Notes: a model not told the origin generated them from the letters alone. A DNA stretch of 64,000 bases from Nocardioides rubriscoriae (GCF_008087085.1 NZ_VIYJ01000013.1:1-64000); one strand, 5' to 3'; counted from the first letter of the stretch, positions 32,056-41,006 are shown. Program-made: numbers and translations.

Positions 32056-32457
32056 GTGGCCCACCCACGGATGTTCGACGACGACGACCCGGTCCTGGGT
32101 CGGCTCCGCGAGGTCGCGCTGGCGCTGCCCGACGCGGCCGAGAAGGTGTCGCACGGGAGCCCGGCGTTCTTCACCACGAAGGTCTTCGCCTACTACGGCG
32201 GCTCGGTGAAGGTCGGCGCCGGCTACGAGCGCCACGGCCAGTCGCTGCTCGTGCTGGCCGACCCGGCCGAGCGCCCCGCGCTGCTCGGCGACGACCGCTT
32301 CTTCCACCCGATGTACCTCGGTCCGTCCGGCTGGGTCGGGCTCGACCTCGACGCCGGCACCGACTGGGGCGAGGTCCGCGAGCTCGTGGAGACCTCCTAC
32401 CGGCTCACCGCCGGCGTACGCCGTGTCCGCCGGCTCGACGAGGGGACGGCCCGGTGA
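32056..32457 (+). CDS. MmcQ/YjbR-family protein
   Basis: A 133-residue protein of the MmcQ/YjbR family (DUF419), a double-stranded-DNA-binding fold of unclear role. LREVALALPDAAEKVSHGSP is the family start ('...alpda.e...hg.p.F'), FFTTKVFAYYGGSVKVGAGY follows, and HPMYLGPSGWVGLDLDAGTD holds the conserved 'yvg..GWv.l.l'. The C-terminal ELVETSYRLTAGVRRVRRL matches the last helix. GTG 32056 is chosen as the first start after the tRNA; its ribosome site is weak. Confidence 0.85.
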   Translation: MAHPRMFDDDDPVLGRLREVALALPDAAEKVSHGSPAFFTTKVFAYYGGSVKVGAGYERHGQSLLVLADPAERPALLGDDRFFHPMYLGPSGWVGLDLDAGTDWGEVRELVETSYRLTAGVRRVRRLDEGTAR

Positions 32458-32462
32458 CGCGG

Positions 32463-32726
32463 TCATCCCGGGGACCGGGGCGTGGGGTCCTCCTCGCTGC
32501 TGGTCCGGCCTGCGAGGTAGTCGTGGAGCACCGAGGTCCGTAGCCCGCTGAGTCGGCTCACCTGCTCGTTGCTGCCGCAGGTGAGCAGCGCGATCTCGAT
32601 CCAGTCGTCCCGGAACGCCGTCACGCGCCAGTGCCCGCCGGACCGCTCCCACCGGGTGAGGACCTCGACGAGGCCACCGGGCGGACCCGACTCGGGGCGC
32701 CCGTGGCCCTCTCCGTGCGTCGTCAC
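32463..32726 (-). CDS. Small hypothetical protein in MarR operon (87 aa)
   Basis: An 87-residue soluble protein with no named family. The central part (WERSGGHWRVTAFRDDWIEI, then ALLTCGSNEQVSRLSGLRTS) looks folded and evolutionarily constrained. Its GTG start overlaps the MarR stop by 4 nt (GTGA), so it is translated with the MarR gene. It is convergent with the YjbR-like gene, 5 nt apart. It may modulate the regulator or the nearby molybdoenzyme, but nothing in the sequence proves that. Confidence 0.65.
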   Translation of the reverse strand: MTTHGEGHGRPESGPPGGLVEVLTRWERSGGHWRVTAFRDDWIEIALLTCGSNEQVSRLSGLRTSVLHDYLAGRTSSEEDPTPRSPG

Positions 32727-33262
32727 GTCCGTCCTGCCTCGGACGGGGCCGACGTGGTGTCGAGCACCATCCAGTCGCCCTCCGCGGCCTCGTGGGCGGC
32801 GTCGTTGAAGGCACGCAGGGCCGCCACGGCGGCGCGTGCCTCGTCGGCGGAGAGGTTTGCCAGGACGGCGCGGACCTCCGCGCGCCGGTGCGCGTGGACC
32901 GCTCGCAGCACAGCGCGCCCGTCGTCGGTGACCGAGATCCGGACCGAGCGGGCGTCGGTGGTCGACCGTTGGCGTGCCACCAGGGCCAGGCGCTGCAGAC
33001 GGTCGCAGACCCGGCTGGCGTTGGAGGCGTTGACGCCGAGCTCCTCGGCCAGCTCGGACACCGTCTGCTCGCCCCGCGACGACAGCAGGACCAGCACCCG
33101 GTGCTGCATCAGCGTCACGTCCACAGGTGAGGCATTGACCGAGCGGATGGCGAGGGCGACCAGGGCGCGGGAGGCCGTGAGGAACTCGTCGACCACGGGG
33201 TCCAGGGAGGGGTCGTGGTCGACGTCGGGCGGGGTGTCCTGGTCGTGGTGCTCGGCTGCCAC
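32723..33262 (-). CDS. MarR-family regulator
   Basis: A 179-residue MarR winged-helix regulator. The DNA-binding region is SSRGEQTVSELAEELGVNAS, then NASRVCDRLQRLALVARQRS, and the beta wing STTDARSVRISVTDDGRAVL. I choose GTG 33262, because a longer version from TTG 33304 would start inside its own probable operators (33291-33320). It is divergent from a molybdopterin oxidoreductase and very likely controls it through those sites. The small gene downstream overlaps its stop. Confidence 0.88.
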   Translation of the reverse strand: MAAEHHDQDTPPDVDHDPSLDPVVDEFLTASRALVALAIRSVNASPVDVTLMQHRVLVLLSSRGEQTVSELAEELGVNASNASRVCDRLQRLALVARQRSTTDARSVRISVTDDGRAVLRAVHAHRRAEVRAVLANLSADEARAAVAALRAFNDAAHEAAEGDWMVLDTTSAPSEAGRT

Positions 33263-33290
33263 TTGTCCCGACCTCTCGTCCGTGGTTTCG

Positions 33291-33320
33291 TTGCGTAAGC
33301 GCAACGTTGCGCTACCGCAA
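33291..33320. promoter_or_regulatory. Tandem MarR operators TTGCG-N4-CGCAA x2
   Basis: Two perfect inverted repeats, TTGCG-TAAG-CGCAA (33291-33304) and TTGCG-CTAC-CGCAA (33307-33320), centres 16 bp apart, in the gap between the MarR gene and the molybdoenzyme gene. Identical arms with different spacers are typical of operator pairs bound by a MarR dimer. Confidence 0.65.
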
Positions 33321-33348
33321 ACAATACACGACGCTCGGAGGCAGCCAG

Positions 33349-35871
33349 GTGAACGACAGGATCGCGGACATCCACGGAGAGCTGACGCCGCACGCCCGCG
33401 GCACGGTCTGGCCGGCTCGCGTCGACCTCCACCTCGAGGACGGCCTCGCGGAGGACGACGTCGACCGGTGGGTGCAGTCGGCGTGCCTGCTGTGCAGCAA
33501 CGGGTGCGGGTGCGACATCGCGGTCAAGGACGGCCGCATGGTCGGCGTCCGCGGCCGGGCGACCGATGTGGTCAACCACGGCCGGCTCGGCCCCAAGGGC
33601 CTCTACGGCAGCACGGCGTGGTCCCGCTCGTCGGACCGCCTGACCCGCCCCCTGGTGCGGGAGGGGGGCCGGCTGGTGGAGTCGGACTGGGACACGGCCA
33701 TGGGCCGCGTGGTGGAGGTCTCGCGACGGCTGCTGGCCGACAAGGGCCCGCTGTCGCACGGCTTCTACACCAGCGGCCAGCTGTTCCTCGAGGAGTACTA
33801 CACCCAGGCCGTCATCGGGAAGGCCGGCATCGGGACGCCCCACATGGACGGCAACACCCGGCTGTGCACCGCCACCAGCGCGGCCGCCTTCAAGGAGTCC
33901 TTCGGCGCCGACGGCCAGCCGGGGTCCTACACCGACATCGAGCACTGCGACGCGATCTTCCTCTTCGGCCACAACATGGCCGAGACGCAGACGGTGCTGT
34001 GGACCAGGATCCTGGACCGTACCCGTGGCGAGGACCCGCCCCGGATCGTGTGCGTCGACCCGCGTCGCACGCTGGTCGCGCGCGAGGCGGAGGCGACCGG
34101 TGGCGTCCACCTCGCCCCGCGCGTCGGCACCAACATGGCCCTGATGAACGGTCTGACCCGCGAGCTGTTCGTCCACGGCTGGGTCGACGAGGCCTGGGTC
34201 GACGAGCACACCATCGGCGTGGACGACCTGCGCGCGGTCGTCGAGCCCTACACCCCCGACCACGTCGCCGACGTCTGCGGCCTCGACGCCGACGACCTGC
34301 GGCGCGCCGCACGCATCTTCGGGGAGAGCACCGCTGTGCTCTCCACGGTCCTGCAGGGCTTCTACCAGTCCCACCAGGCCACCGCGGCGTCGGTCGCGGT
34401 CCACAACCTGCACCTCCTGCGGGGGATGATCGGCCGGCCGGGCGCCGGCGTCCTGCAGATGAACGGACAGCCCACCGCGCAGAACAACCGCGAGTGCGGG
34501 GCCGACGGAGACTTCCCGGGCTTCCGCAACTGGGACAACCCCCGCCACGTCGAGGAGCTCGCCACGGCGTGGAACGTCGACGCGATGACGATCCCGCACT
34601 GGGCGCCACCTACCCACGCGATGCAGATCTTCCGCTACGTCGAGACGGGTGCGATCGAGCTGTTGTGGATCTCGGCGACCAACCCGGCGGTCTCGATGCC
34701 CCAGTCTGCCCGCATCCGCGAGGTCCTGTCCGCGGACACGTGCTTCGTGGTGGTCCAGGACCTCTTCCTCACCGAGACCGCCGAGCTTGCCGACGTCGTC
34801 CTGCCCGCCGCGGGATGGGGCGAGAAGACCGGCTGCTTCACCAACGTCAACCGCACCGTGCACCTGTCCGAGAAGGCCGTCGAGCCCCCCGGCGAGGCGC
34901 GCAGCGACCTCGACATCTTCGTGGCGTACGCCGACGCGATGGGCTTCACCGACAAGGACGGCAACCCCCTCATCTCCTGGCGCACCCCGCAGGAGGCCTT
35001 CGACGCCTGGCGTGCGGTGACCGCCGGCCGGCCGGTCGACTACACCGGTCTCAGCTACGACACGCTGCGCGGCCCCACCGGCATCCCCTGGCCCGTCAAC
35101 GACGAGCACCCCGAGGGCACCGACCGCCTCTACGCCGACGGCGTCTTCCCCACCGACACCGACTACTGCGAGACCTACGGCCACGACCTGCTCACCGGCG
35201 GCGCCGTCACCGAGTCCGAGCACCGCGCCCTCGCACCGGCGGGGCGCGCCTTCCTCAAAGCAGCGCCTTACACGCCGCCGCACGAGGAACCCTCCGAGGA
35301 CTACCCGCTGCGCTACACGACCGGGCGCACGGCGTACCAGTTCCACACCCGTACCAAGACCGGTCGGTCGCGGTCGTTGGACGCCGCGGCCCCCGACGCC
35401 TGGGTCGAGCTCTCCGTGCCCGACGCCGCCCGGCTCGGCATCGACGAGGGCGACCGGGTGCGCGTCGAGTCGCCTCGCGGCGCGATCGAGGTCCGCGCCC
35501 GGGTCGGCCAGGTCATGGAGGGGGCGGTGTTCGCGCCGTTCCACTACGGGCACTACGACCCCTCGGGCGGCACGCCCGACGCCGACCACCGGCTCGCCAA
35601 CGAGCTCACGATGACGGTGTGGGACCCGGTCTCCAAGCAGCCGTACTTCAAGACCGCCGCCTGCCGCGTCGTCAAGGTGCGCGACGGCGACGGGCCCGCC
35701 CCGGCGCCCACCACGACCGCGTCGGCACCGGCAACGACGCAGGGCCGTCGATCCGTGCCCGCGACCTCCGGCGGTGCCCCGACCAGCAGCCGGGTCCTCG
35801 ACGAGACCCCGGACTACCCCCTCGACCCCAGCCGGGACCCGGGGACGCCGACCGCGACCAGGAGGCCGTGA
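33349..35871 (+). CDS. Molybdopterin-dependent oxidoreductase (nitrate reductase/formate dehydrogenase-like)
   Basis: An 840-residue bis-MGD molybdoenzyme of the DMSO-reductase superfamily. The iron-sulfur segment is ACLLCSNGCGCDIAV (Cys46, Cys49, Cys53), but the usual fourth cysteine position reads HGRLGPKGLYG. DGNTRLCTATSAAAFKESFG carries a probable Mo-ligating cysteine. RGMIGRPGAGVLQMNGQPTA and NNRECGADGDFPGFRNW match cofactor-binding segments of assimilatory nitrate reductase or formate dehydrogenase types, and the C-terminal molydop_binding domain includes RYTTGRTAYQFHTRTKTGRS. No Tat signal is seen, so it is cytoplasmic. GTG 33349 has a GGAGG site. The tail (about 780-840) is Pro/Thr-rich and disordered. 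Confidence 0.9.
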   Translation: MNDRIADIHGELTPHARGTVWPARVDLHLEDGLAEDDVDRWVQSACLLCSNGCGCDIAVKDGRMVGVRGRATDVVNHGRLGPKGLYGSTAWSRSSDRLTRPLVREGGRLVESDWDTAMGRVVEVSRRLLADKGPLSHGFYTSGQLFLEEYYTQAVIGKAGIGTPHMDGNTRLCTATSAAAFKESFGADGQPGSYTDIEHCDAIFLFGHNMAETQTVLWTRILDRTRGEDPPRIVCVDPRRTLVAREAEATGGVHLAPRVGTNMALMNGLTRELFVHGWVDEAWVDEHTIGVDDLRAVVEPYTPDHVADVCGLDADDLRRAARIFGESTAVLSTVLQGFYQSHQATAASVAVHNLHLLRGMIGRPGAGVLQMNGQPTAQNNRECGADGDFPGFRNWDNPRHVEELATAWNVDAMTIPHWAPPTHAMQIFRYVETGAIELLWISATNPAVSMPQSARIREVLSADTCFVVVQDLFLTETAELADVVLPAAGWGEKTGCFTNVNRTVHLSEKAVEPPGEARSDLDIFVAYADAMGFTDKDGNPLISWRTPQEAFDAWRAVTAGRPVDYTGLSYDTLRGPTGIPWPVNDEHPEGTDRLYADGVFPTDTDYCETYGHDLLTGGAVTESEHRALAPAGRAFLKAAPYTPPHEEPSEDYPLRYTTGRTAYQFHTRTKTGRSRSLDAAAPDAWVELSVPDAARLGIDEGDRVRVESPRGAIEVRARVGQVMEGAVFAPFHYGHYDPSGGTPDADHRLANELTMTVWDPVSKQPYFKTAACRVVKVRDGDGPAPAPTTTASAPATTQGRRSVPATSGGAPTSSRVLDETPDYPLDPSRDPGTPTATRRP

Positions 35872-36332
35872 TGCCCCACCTCAGCACCTACGTCGGCCTG
35901 GCCGACCACAGCGAGAAGACGCTCGCCGAGTCGCTGCGCGCCGTCGCCGACGGGCACGCCGCCGAGGTCGACGTCTTCCACACCTGCCACCTGCTCGCCG
36001 GGTGGAGCGACGAGCACCGGCACCTGCTGGCGCCGGTCGTCGCCCGCTACGGCGAGGACGACGTCGAGGAGCCCGAACGGCTCCACGCCGACGGGCTCGC
36101 CGAGGTCCGCTCCGGCCCGGTCGGGCTGCTGCGCGACCTGCAGGACCTCCACGTGCTGGCCACGCTGGTCCAGACGACCTGGACGGTGGTGGCCCAGGGC
36201 GCCCAGGGCCTGCGCGACCACGAGCTGCTGCAGGTCGCGACCACGTCCAACGCCGAGACGACACGCCAGCTGACCTGGTTGAACACCCGCATGAAGGCGG
36301 CCGCACCCCAGGCGTTGATCGTCGATCCCTGA
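35871..36332 (+). CDS. Hypothetical protein co-translated with the molybdoenzyme (153 aa)
   Basis: A 153-residue helical protein whose ATG overlaps the molybdoenzyme stop (TGATG). It contains HTCHLLAGWSDEHRHLLAPV, several histidines and acidic residues, and a long C-terminal helix pattern (TNAETTRQLTWL-like). This resembles a ferritin/hemerythrin-like four-helix bundle but lacks a clear ExxH pair. The fixed coupling suggests an accessory role such as a small subunit, maturation factor or electron-transfer partner of the molybdoenzyme. The family is not identified. Confidence 0.7.
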   Translation: MPHLSTYVGLADHSEKTLAESLRAVADGHAAEVDVFHTCHLLAGWSDEHRHLLAPVVARYGEDDVEEPERLHADGLAEVRSGPVGLLRDLQDLHVLATLVQTTWTVVAQGAQGLRDHELLQVATTSNAETTRQLTWLNTRMKAAAPQALIVDP

Positions 36333-36440
36333 CCCGGTCCCGCACGGTCGGCCCGGCCTTCCGACGCGCCTGCACCCGGTCCGGCAGGCTGGGACCGCCG
36401 GCGTACGACGCGTCCGCCGGCTCGACGAGGGGACGACCAG

Positions 36441-38585
36441 ATGATCGCCATCACCGAGGACCAGCGCGAGCTCGCCACGATCGCGGCCGACCTGCTCGCC
36501 CGACGCGGCGCCCGGGCCGCCGGGCGGGCCCTGCTGGACGCCGAGGCCGAGCCGCTCCCGGCCTGGTGGGACGAGATCTGCGGCCTCGGGTGGCCCGGGC
36601 TCCACCTCGCGGAGGACGTCGGAGGGTCCGGCGCGTCGCTGCTCGACCTGGCGGTCGTCGTCGAGCAGCACGGCCGCGCGATCGCGCCGGGGCCGTTCGT
36701 GCCGACGGTGGCGGCGAGCGCCGCGCTGGCCGCGACGCGTCCCGACCACCCCGCGCTCCCCGGCCTCGCCGCCGGTACGACGATCGGTGCGCTCGGCCTG
36801 GGCGGCTCGGTCCGCGTGGAGGGCGGCCGGGCGACCGGCACGGCCGGGCTGGTGCTCGGCGGCGGGCTTGCCGACCTGCTCGTGCTGCGCGCGGGCGACG
36901 ACCTCGTCGTCGTCGAGGCGACGGCCGACGGTGTCGAGGTCGCCCGCCCCCAGAACCTCGACCGCGGCCGCCGGTCGGCACGCGTCACCCTCACCGACGC
37001 CCCGGTCGACGTCGTCCCCGGCGGCGCGACCACCGCCCGCGACCTGTTCCGGACCCTCCTGGCCGCCGAGGCCGCGGGGCTGGCGCGCACCGCGACCGAG
37101 GAGGCGGCGGCGTACGCCAAGCAGCGCCAGCAGTTCGGTCGGCCGATCGCGATGTTCCAGGCGGTCAAGCACCACTGCGCCGACATGGCAGCCGCCACCG
37201 AGCTCACCACGGCGGCCGCCTGGGACGCCGCCCGCGCGGCCGGGTCGGGCGGCGACCAGTTGCGCTACGCCGCCGCCGTCGCGGCGACCGTCGCCGCACC
37301 CGCCGCCGACCTTTGCGCCAACCTGATGACCCAGGTGCACGGCGGCATCGCGATCACCTGGGAGCACGACGCCCACCTGGTGCAGCGGCGCGCGACCACG
37401 CTGGCCCACTACCTCGGTGCTCCCGTCGCCGCGGACGACCTCTGCGCCGCCGTCCGCGACAAGGTCGTGCGGGCGCGTGGGGTCGAGCTGCCGCCCGGCG
37501 CGGAGGCGGTCCGTGACGAGGTCCGGGCGTTCGTCGCGACCCTCGTCGGCCTGAGCGCCGACGAGCAGCGCGACCGCATGCTCGAGACCGGGTACGCCGT
37601 CGCGCACTGGCCCCGGCCGTGGGGCCGCGCGGCCGGCCCGGTCGAGCAGCTGGTCATCGAGCAGGAGTTCGCCGAGGCGGGGGTCACGCGGCCGGCGTAC
37701 GGCATCACGGCGTGGAACATCCTCACCCTGGTCCAGTACGCGACGCCCGAGCAGACCGAGCGGTGGGTCGGGCCGGCGCTGCGGCAGGAGACCGAGTGGT
37801 GCCAGCTCTTCAGCGAGCCCGCGGCCGGCTCCGACGCGGCCGGCATCACCACCCGGGCCGTGCGCACCGACGGTGGCTGGGTGGTCAACGGGCAGAAGGT
37901 GTGGACCTCGGGCGCCCACCGGGCGGCGTACGGCTTCGCCACGGTGCGCACCGACCCCGACGCCCCCAAGCACCAGGGCATCACGATGGTGGTGATCGAC
38001 ATGTCGGCGCCCGGGGTCGAGGTGCGGCCGCTCAAGCAGGCCTCGGGGGCCTCGGACTTCAACGAGGTGTTCCTGACCGACGTGTTCGTGCCCGACGACG
38101 ACGTGGTCGGCGAGGTCGACCACGGGTGGACCGTCGCCCGCGCGACCCTCGGCAACGAGAGCGTGAGCATCGGCGGCAGCGCGTCCAACCTGTCGTTCCC
38201 GTCGGAGATGCTGCTCGCGGCGTACGACGCCCACCCCGAGCGCCTGGTCGGCGGGACCGCGCGGGTGGGTCGCTACATGGCCGACCTGCAGGCCATCGGG
38301 CTGCTCGGCCTGCGCAGCGCCCAGCGCTCGGTCGAGGGCGCCGAGCCCGGCCCGGAGGGGGCGATCACCAAGCTGGCGCTCTCGGAGGCCGGTCACGACG
38401 CCGCGGCGATCCTCGCCGAGCTGGCCGGCGACGACGTCGTGCTCACCGAGGGCGACGGCGCGATGTCGAGCATGCTGGTGCTGATGCACCGGGCGATCTC
38501 GATCGCGGGTGGCACCTCCGAGATCAAGCGCAACCAGATCGGTGAACGGATCCTCGGCCTGCCGCGCGACCCGCTGCTGGGCTGA
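36441..38585 (+). CDS. Fused two-domain acyl-CoA dehydrogenase (FadE34-like)
   Basis: A 714-residue protein with two acyl-CoA dehydrogenase modules in one chain. The first (~1-350) ends AAAYAKQRQQFGRPIAMFQA and MTQVHGGIAITWEHDAHL. The second (~365-714) is fuller: CQLFSEPAAGSDAAGITTRA, GGWVVNGQKVWTSGAHRAAY, and the C-terminal SIAGGTSEIKRNQIGERILG for FAD. In actinobacteria such fused forms (M. tuberculosis FadE34, ~711 aa) mirror the alpha2beta2 steroid side-chain dehydrogenases. That assignment is inferred from size and layout. ATG 36441 follows GAGGGG. It is convergent with a sulfotransferase gene across repeat B. Confidence 0.88.
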   Translation: MIAITEDQRELATIAADLLARRGARAAGRALLDAEAEPLPAWWDEICGLGWPGLHLAEDVGGSGASLLDLAVVVEQHGRAIAPGPFVPTVAASAALAATRPDHPALPGLAAGTTIGALGLGGSVRVEGGRATGTAGLVLGGGLADLLVLRAGDDLVVVEATADGVEVARPQNLDRGRRSARVTLTDAPVDVVPGGATTARDLFRTLLAAEAAGLARTATEEAAAYAKQRQQFGRPIAMFQAVKHHCADMAAATELTTAAAWDAARAAGSGGDQLRYAAAVAATVAAPAADLCANLMTQVHGGIAITWEHDAHLVQRRATTLAHYLGAPVAADDLCAAVRDKVVRARGVELPPGAEAVRDEVRAFVATLVGLSADEQRDRMLETGYAVAHWPRPWGRAAGPVEQLVIEQEFAEAGVTRPAYGITAWNILTLVQYATPEQTERWVGPALRQETEWCQLFSEPAAGSDAAGITTRAVRTDGGWVVNGQKVWTSGAHRAAYGFATVRTDPDAPKHQGITMVVIDMSAPGVEVRPLKQASGASDFNEVFLTDVFVPDDDVVGEVDHGWTVARATLGNESVSIGGSASNLSFPSEMLLAAYDAHPERLVGGTARVGRYMADLQAIGLLGLRSAQRSVEGAEPGPEGAITKLALSEAGHDAAAILAELAGDDVVLTEGDGAMSSMLVLMHRAISIAGGTSEIKRNQIGERILGLPRDPLLG

Positions 38586-38630
38586 CCCCACGACCCCACG
38601 GTGGTCTCGCACCTCGACCACCATCACCAC

Positions 38631-38750
38631 GGTGGTTGAGGTGCGAGCGCAGCGAGCCTCGAAACCACACGAGGTGCGGCTCAGGTCCCGTAGTCGCTGC
38701 GGGGGTCTCGAGGCTCGTCGCTGGCGCTCCTCGCACCTCGCACCTCGACC
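38631..38750. repeat. Palindromic repeat family B, two inverted units
   Basis: Unit 1 (38631-38668) starts GGTGGTTGAGGTGCGAG and ends GCCTCGAAACCAC; unit 2 (38702-38750) is its inverse complement in diverged form. Together they form a large inverted repeat between convergent genes and could act as a bidirectional terminator. A further partial unit precedes at about 38599-38625. Confidence 0.6.
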
Positions 38751-38763
38751 AGCATGCTACGCG

Positions 38764-39876
38764 TCAGCGTGACCAGCGGGACCGTCGCGACGGGGCCTGA
38801 CGCGCCTCGCGCAGCTCGGCCTCCAACCGCGCGATGGTCTGCCGCTGGTCGACCTCGTGGCGCAGCATCGCGCCGAGCAGGTCGGGCAGGTCGCGCACGA
38901 GGTCGTCGGCGGACACGTCGTCGGGGTGCGGGGTGCCGGGGGGAGGGGTCGAGGGTCGCAGCTCGTCGAGGGAGCCGTGGATCGCGTAGCCGCGCGAGCC
39001 GAGCTCAGCGATCCAGGTCTCGGCGACCTCGGCCAGCGCGGCGGCCACGGGGGCTGGCGTGACCGGGCGGGCCGAGCGGGCGCGCGACAGGATCGTCTGG
39101 GCGAACCAGCGCTTGCCGACCAGCGCGGTCCAGGGCTGCTCGAGGCCCGAGGCGGCCAGGGTCTGGCGCAGCAGCGCGACCTGGGCGGTGCCGAGCGACT
39201 CGTTGGCCACCGCACCGCTCAGCGGGTCGAGCACGTCGGCGGGCAGCCCGACCGCGGCGGCGAAGCGGGTCCACAGCGCGCCGGGGCCGGCGGAGCGGTC
39301 GGGGGTGACCACGACGTGCACCCGGTCGGGCGGCACGAGGCGCTCCCAGCGGGTCAGCACCCACGGCACGTTGTGGCCGTGCCAGAAGCCCTGGGCCGTC
39401 GACGTCATGTCGGCGGGCCGTTGCGCGAGCACCGCCTCGGCGAACTGCGCGTAGGTCTCGTCGACGCCGTTCTTGACCCGCTCCTGCCACTGGGCCGCGA
39501 CCGTGCGGGCCAGGTCGCGGGTCGTCACGACGACGTGGAGGTCGAACTCCTCGAGGCGCTCGCCGATCCGGTCGATCTCCTTGCGGGTCGCGGCGCTGAG
39601 GATCTCGTGGCTGACCAGGACGGTGCCGCCGCCGCGCCGACCGGCGTCGAGCACGCGGTCGAAGGCCCCGGCCACGGCCTCGTCGGTCAGGCCCCACTGG
39701 TCGGGGCGGCCCGCCATCTCCAACGCGGCGTGGAACATCGCCTCGCGCCCGGCGTCGGGGTAGGTGTAGCCGCGGGCCCGCAGGGCCGGGCGGTGCCCCT
39801 CGAGCAGGGACTGCAGGTAGGTCGACCCGCTCTTGGGCATGCCGATGTGCAGGTACAGCGCCTGGCGTCCGGTCAT
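38764..39876 (-). CDS. Sulfotransferase-like protein 1
   Basis: A 370-residue P-loop protein of the sulfotransferase fold, expected to use PAPS as sulfate donor. ALYLHIGMPKSGSTYLQSLL is the 5'-phosphosulfate-binding loop. GTVLVSHEILSAATRKEIDR and LHVVVTTRDLARTVAAQWQE follow, the latter resembling the 3'-phosphate-binding 'R...' motif. NESLGTAQVALLR is shared by the two other paralogues. The C-terminal ~60 residues are proline-rich and then coiled (QRQTIARLEAELREARQAP). It is divergent from sulfotransferase 2. The acceptor is unknown, possibly a cell-surface glycan or lipid. Confidence 0.82.
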   Translation of the reverse strand: MTGRQALYLHIGMPKSGSTYLQSLLEGHRPALRARGYTYPDAGREAMFHAALEMAGRPDQWGLTDEAVAGAFDRVLDAGRRGGGTVLVSHEILSAATRKEIDRIGERLEEFDLHVVVTTRDLARTVAAQWQERVKNGVDETYAQFAEAVLAQRPADMTSTAQGFWHGHNVPWVLTRWERLVPPDRVHVVVTPDRSAGPGALWTRFAAAVGLPADVLDPLSGAVANESLGTAQVALLRQTLAASGLEQPWTALVGKRWFAQTILSRARSARPVTPAPVAAALAEVAETWIAELGSRGYAIHGSLDELRPSTPPPGTPHPDDVSADDLVRDLPDLLGAMLRHEVDQRQTIARLEAELREARQAPSRRSRWSR

Positions 39877-39920
39877 CGGGTCGCAGTCTTGCAGACGGGG
39901 GTGGTCGCTAGCCTGACGCC

Positions 39921-41006
39921 GTGAGTCGGACGGTCTACCTGCACATCGGTGCGCCCAAGACCGGCACGACCTACCTCCAGGACCGCCTGACCCGCAACGC
40001 GAGGAGCCTGGCCCGCCACGGCGTCCACGTCCCGGCCCGGCACCCGCTCGCCGACCCGGCGCTCAGCCAGTTCCGCGCCGCCCTCGACCTGCTGGGCCAG
40101 GACTGGGGCGGCCCGCCCGGCCACGCGGTGGGCGACTGGCCCAAGCTCGCGCGTCGCATCCGTCGCCTCGACGGCACCATCGTGGTCAGCCACGAGATCC
40201 TCGGCCCGGCCACGCCCGCCCAGGTACGCCGGGCGATGCGCGACCTGCAGGGCGCCGAGGTCCACGTCGTCTACTCCGCGCGCGACCTGGGCCGCCAGGT
40301 GCCGGCCGCGTGGCAGGAGAGCATCAAGCAGGGCCGGACCTGGTCCTACCAGCGGTTCCTGCGCCGGATGGTGCACGGCCACCCGTGGTTCGCGCGGGCC
40401 TTCGACCTGCCCGCCGTGCTCGCCACCTGGGGCGAGGAGCTGCCGTCCGAGCGCCTCCACGTCGTCACCGTGCCCCACGGCTCCAGCGACCTGCTGTGGC
40501 CGCGCTTCTGCGAGGTCGTCGGCGCCGACCCCGCGTGGGCGCCGCGCGACGCCGCCCGCGTCAACCGGTCGCTCGGGGTCGCCGAGACCCAGCTGCTGCG
40601 CCGGTTCAACCGGCGCGTGGGCCGCGCGACCCGCGCCGAGGCGCCGTACGACGAGCTGGTGCGCGAGCTGCTCGACCAGGGCATGCTCGGCAACCGACGC
40701 GGGTCGCGCCTGCAGCTGCCCCCCGCCCTGCGTCCGTGGGCCGTGGCCGAGGCCGAGCGCTGGACCGACTGGATCACCGAGCGCGGCGTGCACGTGGTCG
40801 GCGACCTCGCCGAGCTCCACCCCGCGCCGCCGGTCCCCGACGAGAAGTACGTCGACCCGACCCACGCCTCGAACAAGGCCCAGCTCGCCGCCGCGCTCGA
40901 CGCCCTGGCCGCGCTGACCGCCGAGGCCGCGCGTCGTACCGACCCCGACAAGCGGTTGCCGGCGCGCGTGCAGGACAAGCTCCGGACCCACCGCGAGCTC
41001 GGGTGA
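39921..41006 (+). CDS. Sulfotransferase-like protein 2
   Basis: A 361-residue paralogue of the proteins at 38764 and 42132. The PAPS loop is TVYLHIGAPKTGTTYLQDRL, the '.SHEIL' segment is GTIVVSHEILGPATPAQVRR, and VHVVYSARDLGRQVPAAWQE holds the 3'-phosphate motif. It shares NRSLGVAETQLLRRFNRRVG with protein 3. The GTG start at 39921 lies 44 bp from the divergent start of protein 1. The end carries a short GTGACCCCC tandem repeat (41003-41030) before the next gene. Confidence 0.82.
   Translation: MSRTVYLHIGAPKTGTTYLQDRLTRNARSLARHGVHVPARHPLADPALSQFRAALDLLGQDWGGPPGHAVGDWPKLARRIRRLDGTIVVSHEILGPATPAQVRRAMRDLQGAEVHVVYSARDLGRQVPAAWQESIKQGRTWSYQRFLRRMVHGHPWFARAFDLPAVLATWGEELPSERLHVVTVPHGSSDLLWPRFCEVVGADPAWAPRDAARVNRSLGVAETQLLRRFNRRVGRATRAEAPYDELVRELLDQGMLGNRRGSRLQLPPALRPWAVAEAERWTDWITERGVHVVGDLAELHPAPPVPDEKYVDPTHASNKAQLAAALDALAALTAEAARRTDPDKRLPARVQDKLRTHRELG

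Noticed and set aside
31937..32460. Possible integration site downstream of tRNA-Gly
   Set aside because: I looked for a repeat of the tRNA 3' end in the following sequence and saw none, and no integrase is nearby.
33262..33304. Longer MarR protein from TTG 33304
   Set aside because: It would start within the two MarR operators and adds only a polar tail, so GTG 33262 is preferred, although the longer form is not excluded.
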